A stretch of 64,000 bases of DNA from Verrucomicrobiales bacterium (GCA_024636835.1 JAGXGH010000079.1:18858-82857); one strand, 5' to 3'. Shown: positions 8,116 to 17,646, counted from the first letter of the stretch. Notes: a model not told the origin generated them from the letters alone. Numbers and translations are program-made.

Positions 8116-9237
8116 ATGTCCCTGAGAATTCTCATCATCTTCGCAATATCCGCGTCGTGTTCATTCGGTGACGAATGGACACCGGCACGCGCAGGATACC
8201 AATACACTTTCCCCGCTGATCACTTCTCACACAGTGGGTTTAAAACCGAGTGGTGGTATGCGACGGGAAACCTCAAAGCAACCACTTCCGATCAACGCTT
8301 CGGTGTGCAGTTCACTATTTTCCGCTCGGGCCTCCGCCCACCGGCGTCCACTCCAGTGAAATCGAAATGGGTCGTAGATTCGTTCGGCTTAGGGCATTTC
8401 GCCGTCAGTGACCTGACTAATGAAGAGTTTCACTTCAACCAAGAGATCGCGAGAGGCTCGATGGGTGACGCAGGGTTTCCTGAGTTCTCATCCACCAGCA
8501 CAGACCCGCAAACTCTCGCGTTCCTGTCGAAGTCACGGATCGAGCTGATTGACCGCGATAAGAACGTCTTTCGCATCGTCGCCGACTTGGGAGATACCAG
8601 CTACGACCTGACGATCGCGCCGACCCGAAATCAGCCGGTTTTTCACGGTGCAGATGGCATCTCACAAAAAGGAGCAGGTGCAGAAAACGCCTCTCACTAC
8701 TATTCCTATACGAGAATGCAGACGACCGGCACCATCACCATATCCGGCAAGCCGCATCAGGTCGGCGGCACGATGTGGTTAGACCGAGAGTGGGCAAGCA
8801 ATCAGCTTGGGCCCGATCAGATCGGCTGGGATTGGTTCGCGCTACAACTCGACGACGAATCAGAAATCATGATCTATCAAATGCGCACGGCCAACGGCGG
8901 AACGGACCCCTACTCACACGGAACGATCATCGCCAAAGACGGCACCACCATACCGGTAAAACACAGCGATTACTCCCTCACTCCCGTGGAGATGTGGAAG
9001 AGTCCAAAAACCGGCGCGACCTACCCCGTGACTTGGAAACTTGAGATACCCAAGATCAACATCGAACTCACCATCAGCGCTGCGTTCGCTCAGCAGGAAC
9101 TGGCCCTCGATCCCGTGACCTACTACGAGGGTGCGGTTATCGTTGACGGTGAGCGCAAGGGCGGCAAACTCACTGGGCGCGGATATATGGAACTCACCGG
9201 ATACGCGGCACCACTCGAACAATTACAAAGCAAATAG
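8116..9237 (+). CDS. AttH / carotenoid 1,2-hydratase-fold (lipocalin-like) exported protein
   Basis: The start ATG 8116 lies one base after the permease stop and opens with a signal peptide (MSLRILIIFAISASCSFG). The 373-residue product has the family markers FKTEWWYATGN near residue 40 and WLDREWASNQ near residue 220, shared by AttH and CrtC-type hydratases with a double lipocalin-like barrel. In AttEFGH-type systems this protein accompanies an ABC exporter, as here with the FtsX permease. It probably binds or modifies a hydrophobic compound in the periplasm. A carotenoid-hydratase role is possible, but no carotenoid gene is near. Confidence 0.85.
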   Translation: MSLRILIIFAISASCSFGDEWTPARAGYQYTFPADHFSHSGFKTEWWYATGNLKATTSDQRFGVQFTIFRSGLRPPASTPVKSKWVVDSFGLGHFAVSDLTNEEFHFNQEIARGSMGDAGFPEFSSTSTDPQTLAFLSKSRIELIDRDKNVFRIVADLGDTSYDLTIAPTRNQPVFHGADGISQKGAGAENASHYYSYTRMQTTGTITISGKPHQVGGTMWLDREWASNQLGPDQIGWDWFALQLDDESEIMIYQMRTANGGTDPYSHGTIIAKDGTTIPVKHSDYSLTPVEMWKSPKTGATYPVTWKLEIPKINIELTISAAFAQQELALDPVTYYEGAVIVDGERKGGKLTGRGYMELTGYAAPLEQLQSK

Positions 9238-9246
9238 CCTGAACCC

Positions 9247-9627
9247 ATGCTCGATCCCACCACCATCCTGCCGAAATCCCAACGATGGCAGTGCCAGCGT
9301 TGTGGAAATTGCTGTAAATGGCCGGGCGACGTACGAGTGACAGATGCTGAAGTGCGTGAAATCGCCGCATTCGTCGGGATGGATGAAGACAAGTTTTTGG
9401 AAAAATACGTCCGCCTACGCACCGATCGCAAAGGTTTATCGTTGATCGAAAAAGACAATCACGAGTGCATCTTCCTCGACGGAAACAACTGTCTCATCAA
9501 CGAGGTGAAACCGAATCAGTGCCGTGGTTTCCCCAACAAATGGAACTTCCTCGGATGGCGAGACCACTGCGAAGCCGTGGCGATGAGTAACGAGAGCAAC
9601 GAAAAAGCCCCCCATCCTAGCGATTAA
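9247..9627 (+). CDS. YkgJ-family cysteine cluster protein
   Basis: The 126-residue protein has the CxxCxxCC cluster (Cys 16, 19, 22, 23) near the N-terminus, followed by further Cys in ECIF, NNCLI, QCRGFP and DHC. This is the YkgJ zinc/iron-chelating family, of unresolved function. It starts 9 bases after the AttH-like gene and is probably the last gene of that operon. It has no signal peptide, so it should be cytoplasmic. Confidence 0.85.
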   Translation: MLDPTTILPKSQRWQCQRCGNCCKWPGDVRVTDAEVREIAAFVGMDEDKFLEKYVRLRTDRKGLSLIEKDNHECIFLDGNNCLINEVKPNQCRGFPNKWNFLGWRDHCEAVAMSNESNEKAPHPSD

Positions 9628-9760
9628 TTCTGACAAGTTTCTGCAGCAGATTCGTATTAATTCTATGGAAAACAGGTGTTTCCACGTTCACCATGATCAT
9701 CGCGAGTGATTGCTTTTCCCACACCAGCAGTTCAAGCTCTTGACAATTCTGCCCTAAATC

Positions 9761-12199
9761 ATGCGCAGCTCCCGTTTTACTTCCTCGATTCATGCACCTC
9801 GCACACTCGTCGCGAGTATGATCATTTGTGCGATGATCAGTAGCGCTGCTGCTGCAGAAGAACCAGCTCTCACTCCCGGAGCCTCACCGAAAGAGGCAGT
9901 GACGAAGTGGCTCCATGCGCTGCAGTCAGATCGCGACACCAAGGAAATCTTCGACTCACCTCTCGTTGCTGTTTCTCCCTATTGCCCGAGCGAAAAGCTG
10001 GAGAGCTACATGAGCACTATCGATGCGTTTCGAGAAAGCATTGCGTCCCATGTTCTCGAAGAGGAGTCGGACGAATCCGTCAGGATCAACCGTTTCGGCG
10101 GTATCGTGGTGCAACTAAGCGAACCCGACAAACCTGTAGCAAGGTTGGTCGTTGGAGTGGCTGCGCTGAATACCCCTGAAGGCTGGAAAGTGCCGGTTGG
10201 AATGCAGCACTTCGACAACGTGCTATACGGCTTCGACAAAAAACTCCGCAAACAACAAGCGGATGTTACCCGCCAATTAAGCGCACTGAGACGAGAGATC
10301 TCCCAAAGAAGTGAGACGCAGATTGCCGAAGAAACGCTCAAGTTACTTCGCGAAACCCGCAAGAAATTGGAACTAGACACACTAGAGCCAGAGAAGCTGG
10401 CTCTTCAATTCGTCTACCCAAAGTCCCCGCTCACCGACATTCAAAGACTCTCGTATCTTGCGCTAACAAAAAAGCCATCGGCAGCCGACTTGCGCATAGC
10501 TCTGGAGATTGCACGTGACATCAACCGCAATACCTCCGCCACTCAGCAACCGAACAATGCCGAGAAGATGGCGGGAATCCTCGCGCTTCGAGCCAGAGTA
10601 AAGCGCCGCGGACTACACATCATCGAAGCCAATCTCGACAAACCGGCAGAGAACGATCTACCCGACGACGCTGCCCACGACAAGAATTTGCCCCGCCCTC
10701 TCGCTGACATGCCATGGCCAGCAAACGCCGTCGGTACCCGTCAATTTCGCGAACCAGGTGCAATGGCGCTCATGCTTCCACAATCCATTCGCAAAGAGTT
10801 CGGCGACCTTCCGGAACCCTTCATTAAAGTGGTTGAAAAATTGGTCACAGATGATGGCGAACACATGGCAATCTCTTTCGGCCTATTCGATCATGTCATA
10901 CCAGGAAGATTCGCGGTGCTTCCCGTTTACCTGCGCAAAACAGACGGACAATGGGCCGTCGCCATACCGGACTCCACAATTTTTCAATCGCCCGACTCAT
11001 CGGAGCACATGAGCGGAGCCATTCTCCCCCCGAGTGATGACTTGTTGGAGTGGTATTACGAAAACGACCTCGACCACCTCGACAAATTTTCCAACAGCGT
11101 CGTAGCGTTCGCCAACGAAGCTGGAGATACTCCCAAGTTTGAAACCCCGGGAGAGGTGGTCAATGCCTACATTGATGCTGTGACTGAACGCGATTTACTG
11201 CGCTGCCTACGACTCACTGCAACACGCACCAAAGCGTTCAGTAAAGATCTCGAAGACCTACTCTCAGCGATTCAGCACAGTTATGAGATTCTTGACCCCG
11301 AGGTTTTCGAGATTCATCCAGCCGACCCGAAGTATGCGGTACAGACTGACGAAACCGCGGCAATGCTCTGGCTCACCCGGATCACCCGATCCAACCCAGG
11401 CGTGATTGTTGCGAATGCTGTGATCACCGAAAACGCGGGCGATGGAGACGGTTGGAAAATCTCTCCTGGAATCCACGAGGTGTTCCCCATCAGCGCACGT
11501 CCCAACCTGGAGGAACGCAAAACCTTGGCTCTGGGCGAGAAGCAGGCCAAGGCGCTCGCCCAACTCGATCAACTACGTATCGCGAAAGAAGAAGAAATCC
11601 GTGATGCCAGCGTCGCCGATCTATTCGAGAGTTCCACAAAAATCGATGAAATCGACCCCTCAACGATCAAGCCAACATCCCCTCTGAATTTACCCGAGGC
11701 ACAAGCTTTGGTCGAAGAATTGGCAAAACACCACACCAACGGCGATGTCATTGATCTCATTAAGAACTCTTCATCACTGAAAACAGCGAATCCAAAAGAC
11801 TACTATCGAGTGCTGCGGGACATTGGAAACGACCGCGCATTTTTCCGTGAGGTTGGCAACCACCTGGAAGCGATCGGATCACACATTGAGGGACGTTGGT
11901 TGGGCGTCATCGTGCGCGATTCGCGGATGCCAAGTCGCACCGAAGAAGTCGACAGCCCGACAACAAAGGACACGCTTTCGATGCGTTTGTTCGTCCGTCA
12001 CAATGACCGATGGATACCTCTGCTCGGTGCCAGCTTACTCAAGGAAATCAACGGTGGCATGAAGTGGATTAACGGGCGATTTATATCGACAGTTTCCAAA
12101 GTCATTGGCGACCAAGAAATTTCTGATATTAAGGCTCTTAAAGCTATCCTTGATGAATCACCATCAGTAGTCACCGAATCCTCAGACAACGCCGAATAG
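9761..12199 (+). CDS. Large exported protein of unknown function
   Basis: The product has 812 residues with an N-terminal signal (hydrophobic TLVASMIICAMISSAAA) and no later membrane helix. At least two segments look alike: near residue 38, PGASPKEAVTKWLHAL, and near residue 465, ETPGEVVNAYIDAV, each followed by an alpha/beta region. This resembles repeated small DUF4878/NTF2-like modules, but I cannot confirm it. A helical, charged stretch lies at about 160-290. A TTGACA lies 23 bases before the start. The MoxR gene follows 27 bases later, so this may be a substrate or partner of that ATPase. Confidence 0.75.
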   Translation: MRSSRFTSSIHAPRTLVASMIICAMISSAAAAEEPALTPGASPKEAVTKWLHALQSDRDTKEIFDSPLVAVSPYCPSEKLESYMSTIDAFRESIASHVLEEESDESVRINRFGGIVVQLSEPDKPVARLVVGVAALNTPEGWKVPVGMQHFDNVLYGFDKKLRKQQADVTRQLSALRREISQRSETQIAEETLKLLRETRKKLELDTLEPEKLALQFVYPKSPLTDIQRLSYLALTKKPSAADLRIALEIARDINRNTSATQQPNNAEKMAGILALRARVKRRGLHIIEANLDKPAENDLPDDAAHDKNLPRPLADMPWPANAVGTRQFREPGAMALMLPQSIRKEFGDLPEPFIKVVEKLVTDDGEHMAISFGLFDHVIPGRFAVLPVYLRKTDGQWAVAIPDSTIFQSPDSSEHMSGAILPPSDDLLEWYYENDLDHLDKFSNSVVAFANEAGDTPKFETPGEVVNAYIDAVTERDLLRCLRLTATRTKAFSKDLEDLLSAIQHSYEILDPEVFEIHPADPKYAVQTDETAAMLWLTRITRSNPGVIVANAVITENAGDGDGWKISPGIHEVFPISARPNLEERKTLALGEKQAKALAQLDQLRIAKEEEIRDASVADLFESSTKIDEIDPSTIKPTSPLNLPEAQALVEELAKHHTNGDVIDLIKNSSSLKTANPKDYYRVLRDIGNDRAFFREVGNHLEAIGSHIEGRWLGVIVRDSRMPSRTEEVDSPTTKDTLSMRLFVRHNDRWIPLLGASLLKEINGGMKWINGRFISTVSKVIGDQEISDIKALKAILDESPSVVTESSDNAE

Positions 12200-12226
12200 C
12201 TCACCAAATCCCTCGAACCCGCTTTC

Positions 12227-13210
12227 ATGCAATCAATCAACACTGCGGCAACCGAACCGTCCTCTCTCACCGGTAAATCTGCCGCCACCCTGCAACGCCT
12301 CGCCTCGCATCTCGACGTCGTGATGATCGGGCAACAAGTCGCCGTGAAAAAAATTGTCGCTGCGCTCGCTACCCAGAGCCACGTTCTGTTAGAAGATTTT
12401 CCCGGTACCGGCAAAACAACTCTTGCCAAAGGCCTCGCAAAATCTATTGAAGGCATCGTCTTCAACCGCGTGCAGTTCACTCCCGACCTACTGCCGTCGG
12501 ATGTTCTTGGCGTTACCGTTTTCAACCCCAAGACCAACGAGTTCAAGTTCCATAGAGGACCGGTCTTCGCCAACCTTCTTCTCGCCGATGAGATCAACCG
12601 GGCATCACCCCGCACGCAGAGCGCGCTACTCGAAGCGATGGCAGAAAGCCAAGCCACTATTGAGGGTACTCGACACGAACTTCCCGACCCGTTCTTTGTC
12701 ATCGCTACGCAAAATCCTGTCGAGTTTCGTGGCACCTATCCCCTCCCCGAAGCACAAATGGACCGCTTCGCTCTGCAAACAAAGTTAGGCTACGTATCCG
12801 TCGAAGATGAAATGCGCATCCTCGACTCAAACCACACGGGAAATCCAACAGACGAACTTGCACCGTGCATCACGCTGGAAGAACTCCGCCGCATCAATCT
12901 CGACGTGATCGATAAAGTCCACGTCGCAGAGAGCCTCAAGCGCTACGTTGTCACCATCGTCGCCGAAACGCGTCGCCAACCAGAAGTGCAACTCGCTGCC
13001 AGCCCGCGTGCATCGATTGCGTTAGTTCGTCTCGCTTCAGCATTCGCACTTCTCGACAACCGTGACTACCTCATCCCCGAAGATATCCAAGACCTCGCCG
13101 GTGATGTGATTGCACACCGCTTAGTGCTCGACCCCGGCGCATCGTTTAGTGGGATCACCGCGCGCGGCGTAGTGGCGCGCATTCTCAAATCCGTTCCCGT
13201 CCCCCAATAG
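12227..13210 (+). CDS. MoxR-family AAA+ ATPase
   Basis: The 327-residue protein has Walker A PGTGKT (Lys 63), Walker B LLADEIN (Asp 121, Glu 122), the NPVEFRGTYPLPEAQ sensor region and a C-terminal lid: a standard MoxR. MoxR ATPases are chaperones that remodel or activate partner proteins, usually encoded next to DUF58 and VWA-domain genes. Neither is present here. Instead the gene is packed between an exported unknown protein (27 bases upstream) and a GlcD-type oxidase (22 bases downstream), which makes the client an open question. Confidence 0.93.
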   Translation: MQSINTAATEPSSLTGKSAATLQRLASHLDVVMIGQQVAVKKIVAALATQSHVLLEDFPGTGKTTLAKGLAKSIEGIVFNRVQFTPDLLPSDVLGVTVFNPKTNEFKFHRGPVFANLLLADEINRASPRTQSALLEAMAESQATIEGTRHELPDPFFVIATQNPVEFRGTYPLPEAQMDRFALQTKLGYVSVEDEMRILDSNHTGNPTDELAPCITLEELRRINLDVIDKVHVAESLKRYVVTIVAETRRQPEVQLAASPRASIALVRLASAFALLDNRDYLIPEDIQDLAGDVIAHRLVLDPGASFSGITARGVVARILKSVPVPQ

Positions 13211-13232
13211 CTAACGCGTCAACACCCTGCTC

Positions 13233-14594
13233 ATGATTGCCGAACTCACCGCACTACTCGGCGCGGAAAAAGTTACCACCGCCGAAGAAATACTCGCCAG
13301 CCACTCGACCGACAAATGGAATGCATCGGCCAAACCTGAGGTGGTCGTTTTGGCACAATGCACTGAAGACGTTTCAAAAACTCTCGCCTTCGCCAACGAG
13401 CGAGGTATCCCCGTTTACACTCGCGGTGCAGGCATCGGATATGTCGGCGGGTGCGTCCCCACCCGAGGCGGCATCGTGCTCAGTGTTTTCAAGATGAACC
13501 GCATCCTCGACGTCGCGCCGGAGGACGGCGTTATCGTCACACAGCCAGGTGTAATCACCGCCGACGTAGCGTCAGCAGCAAGCGAGCGCGGATGGTATTA
13601 TCCACCCGACCCCGCAAGTTTGAAGGAGTGCAGCATCGGCGGAAACATCGCCACCAATGCCGGTGGCCCAAGATGTCTGAAATACGGAGTGACGGGTAGT
13701 TACGTGCTCGGCTTGGAAGTGGTGCTCGCCGATGGCCGCGTTCTTCGATCTGGTGGACGGAACCACAAGAACAAAACCGGTTTCGATCTCGTTGCACTGT
13801 TTACCGGCAGCGAAGGTCTACTCGGGGTCGTCACCGAGGCGACGCTACGCATCATTCCCGAGCCACCCGCGCGCGCCATGGTCAGCGCGACGTTCCCACT
13901 CTTTGCAGACGCCGCACGTGCGGTGCAGGAGATCCTTGGCGGCGGTATTTTGCCCAGTGCCCTGGAGATCACCGACAGCTTCACCTTGGCTGCCGCTCGC
14001 AATTATCTCGGCGATAACGCGCTCCCCGAAGGCAATGCCCATCTCATTGTCGAAATCGACGGACAGACGGATTCCGTAGCATCTGAGTTGAAGACCCTCG
14101 TCACACGCGTTCGCGAACTCGGTGCGCTTGGACTTCAAATTGCCGACAACGACGCCGATTGCGAAAAAATCTGGCAGTTACGCCGGGATTTCTCATATTC
14201 GTTGCGTGCTACCGGACTCACCAAACTCAACGAAGACGTCGTCGTCCCTCGTTCGAAACTTGTCGACCTCGTCGAGTTCGCCAGCGGAATCGAAGCCAAA
14301 ACCGGAATCGCCGTCGCGTGCTTCGGACATGCCGGTGACGGAAACATCCACACCAATCTCATGGTCGCCGATTACGACGATCCCGATGAGCGCAAAAAGG
14401 CGGATGCCGCACTCGACCAACTGTTCCAATGGATCATCGCCAATGGCGGTGCGATCACAGGCGAACACGGAGTCGGAATCGCGAAGAAGCGCTGGTTCCG
14501 CGACGCCGTCGGCGAAACGTCGTATCAAGTGCACCAGCAACTCAAGCAAACGCTGGACCCGAACGGTATCTTGAACCCGGATAAGATCATCTAA
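13233..14594 (+). CDS. glcD: FAD-binding oxidase, GlcD / D-lactate dehydrogenase family
   Basis: The 453-residue protein has an N-terminal PCMH-type FAD domain (RGAGIGYVGGC, then NIATNAGGPRCLKYG) and a C-terminal FAD-oxidase domain ending with CFGHAGDGNIHTN and TGEHGVGIAKK. Length and motifs fit GlcD or the related D-lactate dehydrogenases, which oxidise 2-hydroxy acids. GlcE and GlcF are not adjacent, so glycolate specificity is not shown. It is the last gene of a compact same-strand group. Confidence 0.88.
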   Translation: MIAELTALLGAEKVTTAEEILASHSTDKWNASAKPEVVVLAQCTEDVSKTLAFANERGIPVYTRGAGIGYVGGCVPTRGGIVLSVFKMNRILDVAPEDGVIVTQPGVITADVASAASERGWYYPPDPASLKECSIGGNIATNAGGPRCLKYGVTGSYVLGLEVVLADGRVLRSGGRNHKNKTGFDLVALFTGSEGLLGVVTEATLRIIPEPPARAMVSATFPLFADAARAVQEILGGGILPSALEITDSFTLAAARNYLGDNALPEGNAHLIVEIDGQTDSVASELKTLVTRVRELGALGLQIADNDADCEKIWQLRRDFSYSLRATGLTKLNEDVVVPRSKLVDLVEFASGIEAKTGIAVACFGHAGDGNIHTNLMVADYDDPDERKKADAALDQLFQWIIANGGAITGEHGVGIAKKRWFRDAVGETSYQVHQQLKQTLDPNGILNPDKII

Positions 14595-14699
14595 ATCAAA
14601 CAATGTCCTATAAATCGTCGATTTTTGTGAAATTGTCAGGCGACAAAGCGCTCGAAATTCGTATTAATAGAGCAGTGAAGCATCACCGGATTTTCCGAT

Positions 14700-14730
14700 T
14701 TGCTTCAAGCTCTTTTTACAAGCCTTTAAA
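14700..14730 (+). promoter_or_regulatory. Putative promoter of the 6S RNA
   Basis: TTGCTT (14700-14705) and TTTAAA (14725-14730), 19 bases apart, would start transcription about at 14736, the 5' edge of the folded RNA. The spacing is longer than ideal. Confidence 0.3.
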
Positions 14731-14734
14731 CGCT

Positions 14735-14914
14735 TTCCTACGGTGTTCGACCACATGTGAAGCAATGGAACCTACCCGATGTTTCGACTCCGGGAGATTA
14801 AGTCGGTTGACTGATGTCAGGCCTCCACTGGACGGCAAAAATCAGTCCGACGATCACCCACCTACTGAGTTTTGGGAACGAGAATCCATACTTCACGGAC
14901 GGCACATGCGGGAA
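14735..14914 (+). ncRNA. ssrS: 6S RNA candidate
   Basis: 6S RNA binds the housekeeping RNA polymerase holoenzyme by mimicking an open promoter. This ~180-base segment aligns by eye along its length with the E. coli RNA: GGTGTTCG, then CCCGATGTTTCGACTCC (compare GCCGAUAUUUCAUACC), CGGTTG, CCGACGATCACCCACCT and GGACGGCACATGCGGG. The ends pair (TTCCTACG with TGCGGGAA), a long apical arm forms from GTCGG/ACTGAT with ATCAGTCCGAC, and an unpaired region lies between, as in 6S. A strong terminator follows three bases later. No protein frame here is convincing. The call rests on visual comparison only. Confidence 0.6.
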
Positions 14915-14916
14915 TT

Positions 14917-14955
14917 AGCCCATTCGGTCATTTTATACCGGATGGGCTTTTTTCG
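14917..14955 (+). terminator. Rho-independent terminator after the 6S RNA
   Basis: AGCCCATTCGGT and ACCGGATGGGCT form a 12-base stem with one G-T pair and an 8-base loop, followed by six T. It ends a transcript that no protein gene explains. Confidence 0.85.
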
Positions 14956-15024
14956 TTTCTACTTTGCCTCATTCAGGTCAAAGGTCATCTGGTAACCGCA
15001 GATGATGCGTAGCTACTCTTACCC

Positions 15025-16608
15025 ATGAATCTCTTCGAATCCGACACGCCCGCAGGAAAGCTCATTATCCGCAGCACCCAGCGAGCAGACATCACTGAAC
15101 TCATCGAACTTCATAACCGCGCGTTTCCCGTACTGGTCGAAGCCGATTGCGGATGGGAAGAAGACCAAATCACCTCGCACATCGAGATTTTCCCCGAGGG
15201 TCAACTCGTCGCTCTCCTCGATGACAAACTCGTCGGTGCCGCATCCAGTCTGATTGTCTCGCTGGGATCCGATCCCTTGCGACCACATACCTACTACGGC
15301 ATCACCGACGATGGATATTTTTACAACCACGACCCACGCGGCGACACTCTCTACGGTGCCGATGTATACGTCGATCCACACGTTCAACGCGTCGGTGTTG
15401 GTCGTGCGCTCTACGCGGTGCGACGCGATATCTGCCGTAAACTCAACCTGCGCCGTATCCTCGCTGGCGGGCGTCTTTCCGGCTATGCCCCCTATGCCGA
15501 GAAATTCTCGCCGCACGAGTATGTGTGGCGTGTTCAGGAAGAAGAAATCGCCGACCCCGTGCTCACCTTCCAACTCAGTGAAGGCTTTGTCGTTCGCGAT
15601 GTGATGCCGAATTACATCCGCGACCCACGCAGCAAAAATCACGCTTCACTCATCGAATGGTTGAACCCGGACTTCCAACCCAACGTCCGCGCTGACACCA
15701 AAATACGCGTATCTTGCGTGCAATACAAGATGCGCCGTGTGTCCGACTTCGATGACTTCGCCGCACAGGTCCGCTACTTTGTAGAAACGGCTGCCGACTA
15801 CAAATCCGAGTTTGTTCTGTTTCCCGAGTTCCTCTCCGTCCAACTCTTGTCTCATCTCGAGCCACTCACTTCGCAGGAAGGCATTCGTCGCCTCGCCGAA
15901 TTCACTCCGCAGTTCATCGCCTTGATGTCCGAGTTATCGAGCGAGTTCGGGCTTCACTTGATCGCGGGTTCCCATCCGGTTCTCGAGAAAGGAAAGCTCT
16001 ACAACAAATCGATGCTGTTCCGACCCGATGGCAGTCATGTCGCGCAACCAAAACTGCACATCACACCTGACGAGCGTATCTCTTGGGGGATTAGCGGCGG
16101 TAACGAACTCTTCCTCGTACAGACTCCAAAGGTCAAAGTAGGCATCCTGATTTGCTACGACATCGAGTTCCCGGAAGCCGCTCGCTACCTCGCAGACAAG
16201 GGAGCCGAAATCATCTTCGTCCCCTATTGCACCGACAACCGACAAGGCTACCTCCGCGTGCGCACCTGTGCTCAAGCACGCGCCATCGAGAATCAAATCT
16301 ACGTCGTCACATCCGGCGTGGTCGGCAACCTACCCGACGTCGCGGCGATGGATATCCACTACGGGCGCGCCGCTGTGTTTACACCATCCGACTTCGAGTT
16401 CGCCCGTGACGGCATCCAGGCCGAGGCCGACTCCAATGTGGAAACGATGCTCGTGACCGACCTAGACATTAGCGACCTCTACCGCTCGCGTGAAGGAGGG
16501 TCAGTAACACCCATCCGCGACCGCCGCCACGATCTCTTCGAGTTCCGCACCTTCCTGCGCGATCGCTTCGAGAAAAAAGGCATCGAGCGCTCCGCACCTG
16601 AGGAGTGA
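15025..16608 (+). CDS. GNAT acetyltransferase / carbon-nitrogen hydrolase fusion
   Basis: The 527-residue protein joins an N-terminal GNAT domain (about 10-190; acetyl-CoA site around VQRVGVGRALY) to a C-terminal nitrilase-superfamily domain (about 225-505). The nitrilase triad is visible as Glu 268 in FPEF, Lys 343 in PKLHI and Cys 377 in ICYDIEFPE. The combination is a recognised but poorly understood bifunctional family, probably acting on an amide of a small amine or amino acid. It is monocistronic, bounded upstream by the 6S terminator and convergent with ribF downstream. Confidence 0.9.
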   Translation: MNLFESDTPAGKLIIRSTQRADITELIELHNRAFPVLVEADCGWEEDQITSHIEIFPEGQLVALLDDKLVGAASSLIVSLGSDPLRPHTYYGITDDGYFYNHDPRGDTLYGADVYVDPHVQRVGVGRALYAVRRDICRKLNLRRILAGGRLSGYAPYAEKFSPHEYVWRVQEEEIADPVLTFQLSEGFVVRDVMPNYIRDPRSKNHASLIEWLNPDFQPNVRADTKIRVSCVQYKMRRVSDFDDFAAQVRYFVETAADYKSEFVLFPEFLSVQLLSHLEPLTSQEGIRRLAEFTPQFIALMSELSSEFGLHLIAGSHPVLEKGKLYNKSMLFRPDGSHVAQPKLHITPDERISWGISGGNELFLVQTPKVKVGILICYDIEFPEAARYLADKGAEIIFVPYCTDNRQGYLRVRTCAQARAIENQIYVVTSGVVGNLPDVAAMDIHYGRAAVFTPSDFEFARDGIQAEADSNVETMLVTDLDISDLYRSREGGSVTPIRDRRHDLFEFRTFLRDRFEKKGIERSAPEE

Positions 16609-16630
16609 GTAAATACCACGCTATCCCCAG

Positions 16631-16679
16631 CGTAGCTACATCGCATAGGGCATCAACGTAGCTACTTTCGGAAGAAAGT
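16631..16679. terminator. Hairpin between convergent genes, with a direct repeat
   Basis: ACTTTC GGAA GAAAGT (16664-16679) is a perfect 6-base hairpin between convergent genes and may end transcription from both sides. CGTAGCTAC occurs twice, at 16631 and 16657. The absence of a T run makes termination uncertain. Confidence 0.35.
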
Positions 16680-16698
16680 GGCCGAGTGAGTTCCGCTG

Positions 16699-17622
16699 CT
16701 ATTGACCGCGCGCGTTGACCACATCGGCAGCAATCTGCTGCTTCAACTCATCGACAGAGTCGAACTTCTTCTCCTCGCGGATGAAGCGGTCGAATCGAAC
16801 GGTCAGCTCTTTTCCATAGAGATCTTCCTGAAAATCAAAAAGGTGCACCTCAAGCAATTTCTTTGCTGCCCCGCCTTCCACGGTCGGACGGACACCCAAG
16901 TTAGCGACGCCTTTTAGCGTTCGTTCACCAAGCTGCACCGTCACTGCCCACACGCCATTGGGCGGCAACTGTTCGGAATGCACCGTGAGGTTGGCCGTTG
17001 GAAAACCAATCGTCCGACCTAGCTGACGCCCTTCGATGACCGTCCCTAAAACATTGTAATCACGCCCAAGGAACGTTACAGCTTTCGCCAAATCGCCCGC
17101 CTCCACAGCGTGTCGCACCGCAGTGCTCGAAACTCGCTCACCATCGACCAATACCTGATCAAGCGCAGTCACCGTAAAATCATAATCAGCCGCCAAAGAA
17201 TCGAGTAAGCCAACATTCCCCGACCGTTGGTGTCCGAATTCAAAATCCGAACCCACAGCGATTTGACGAAGCTCGCCACAGCTACCAATCAACTCTTTGA
17301 TAAACTCTTCTCCGGTTTTCTTAGCGAACTCTTCGTCAAATGGAATGACCAACATCGCATGAATCCCGAGCTCACTCAGCAATTGTTCCTTGTGCCGCTC
17401 AGCCGTCAGCAAGCGCGGTGCGGCTTGCGGTGCGAGCACTCGCACTGGATGCGGATCAAAGGTCACCACACAAACCGATCCACCACTCGATTTCGCTCCA
17501 GCCATGGCATCGCCGATCACGGCGAGATGACCAAGATGCACACCATCGAACACACCAATCGCCAAGTGCACCGGCGATGGCACCTCATTCAACTCAGCTA
17601 TGGAACGTAAGATCCGCATCAA
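16699..17622 (-). CDS. ribF: Bifunctional riboflavin kinase / FAD synthetase
   Basis: The 307-residue protein has the adenylyltransferase domain (GVFDGVHLGH near residue 24) and the C-terminal riboflavin kinase domain (GRTIGFPTANL near 205). It converts riboflavin to FMN and FAD in the cytoplasm. Length is standard. It is 24 bases downstream of the UspA gene on the same strand, so co-transcription is likely. An adjacent second ATG makes the exact start uncertain by one codon. Confidence 0.95.
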   Translation of the reverse strand: MMRILRSIAELNEVPSPVHLAIGVFDGVHLGHLAVIGDAMAGAKSSGGSVCVVTFDPHPVRVLAPQAAPRLLTAERHKEQLLSELGIHAMLVIPFDEEFAKKTGEEFIKELIGSCGELRQIAVGSDFEFGHQRSGNVGLLDSLAADYDFTVTALDQVLVDGERVSSTAVRHAVEAGDLAKAVTFLGRDYNVLGTVIEGRQLGRTIGFPTANLTVHSEQLPPNGVWAVTVQLGERTLKGVANLGVRPTVEGGAAKKLLEVHLFDFQEDLYGKELTVRFDRFIREEKKFDSVDELKQQIAADVVNARGQ

Positions 17623-17646
17623 CAGAAAATCGGGAAAGTCCTCAAG

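Noticed and set aside
14603..14995. 130-codon + strand ORF after glcD
   Set aside because: Composition is not protein-like, it runs through the 6S-like RNA and its terminator, and no start signal is seen.
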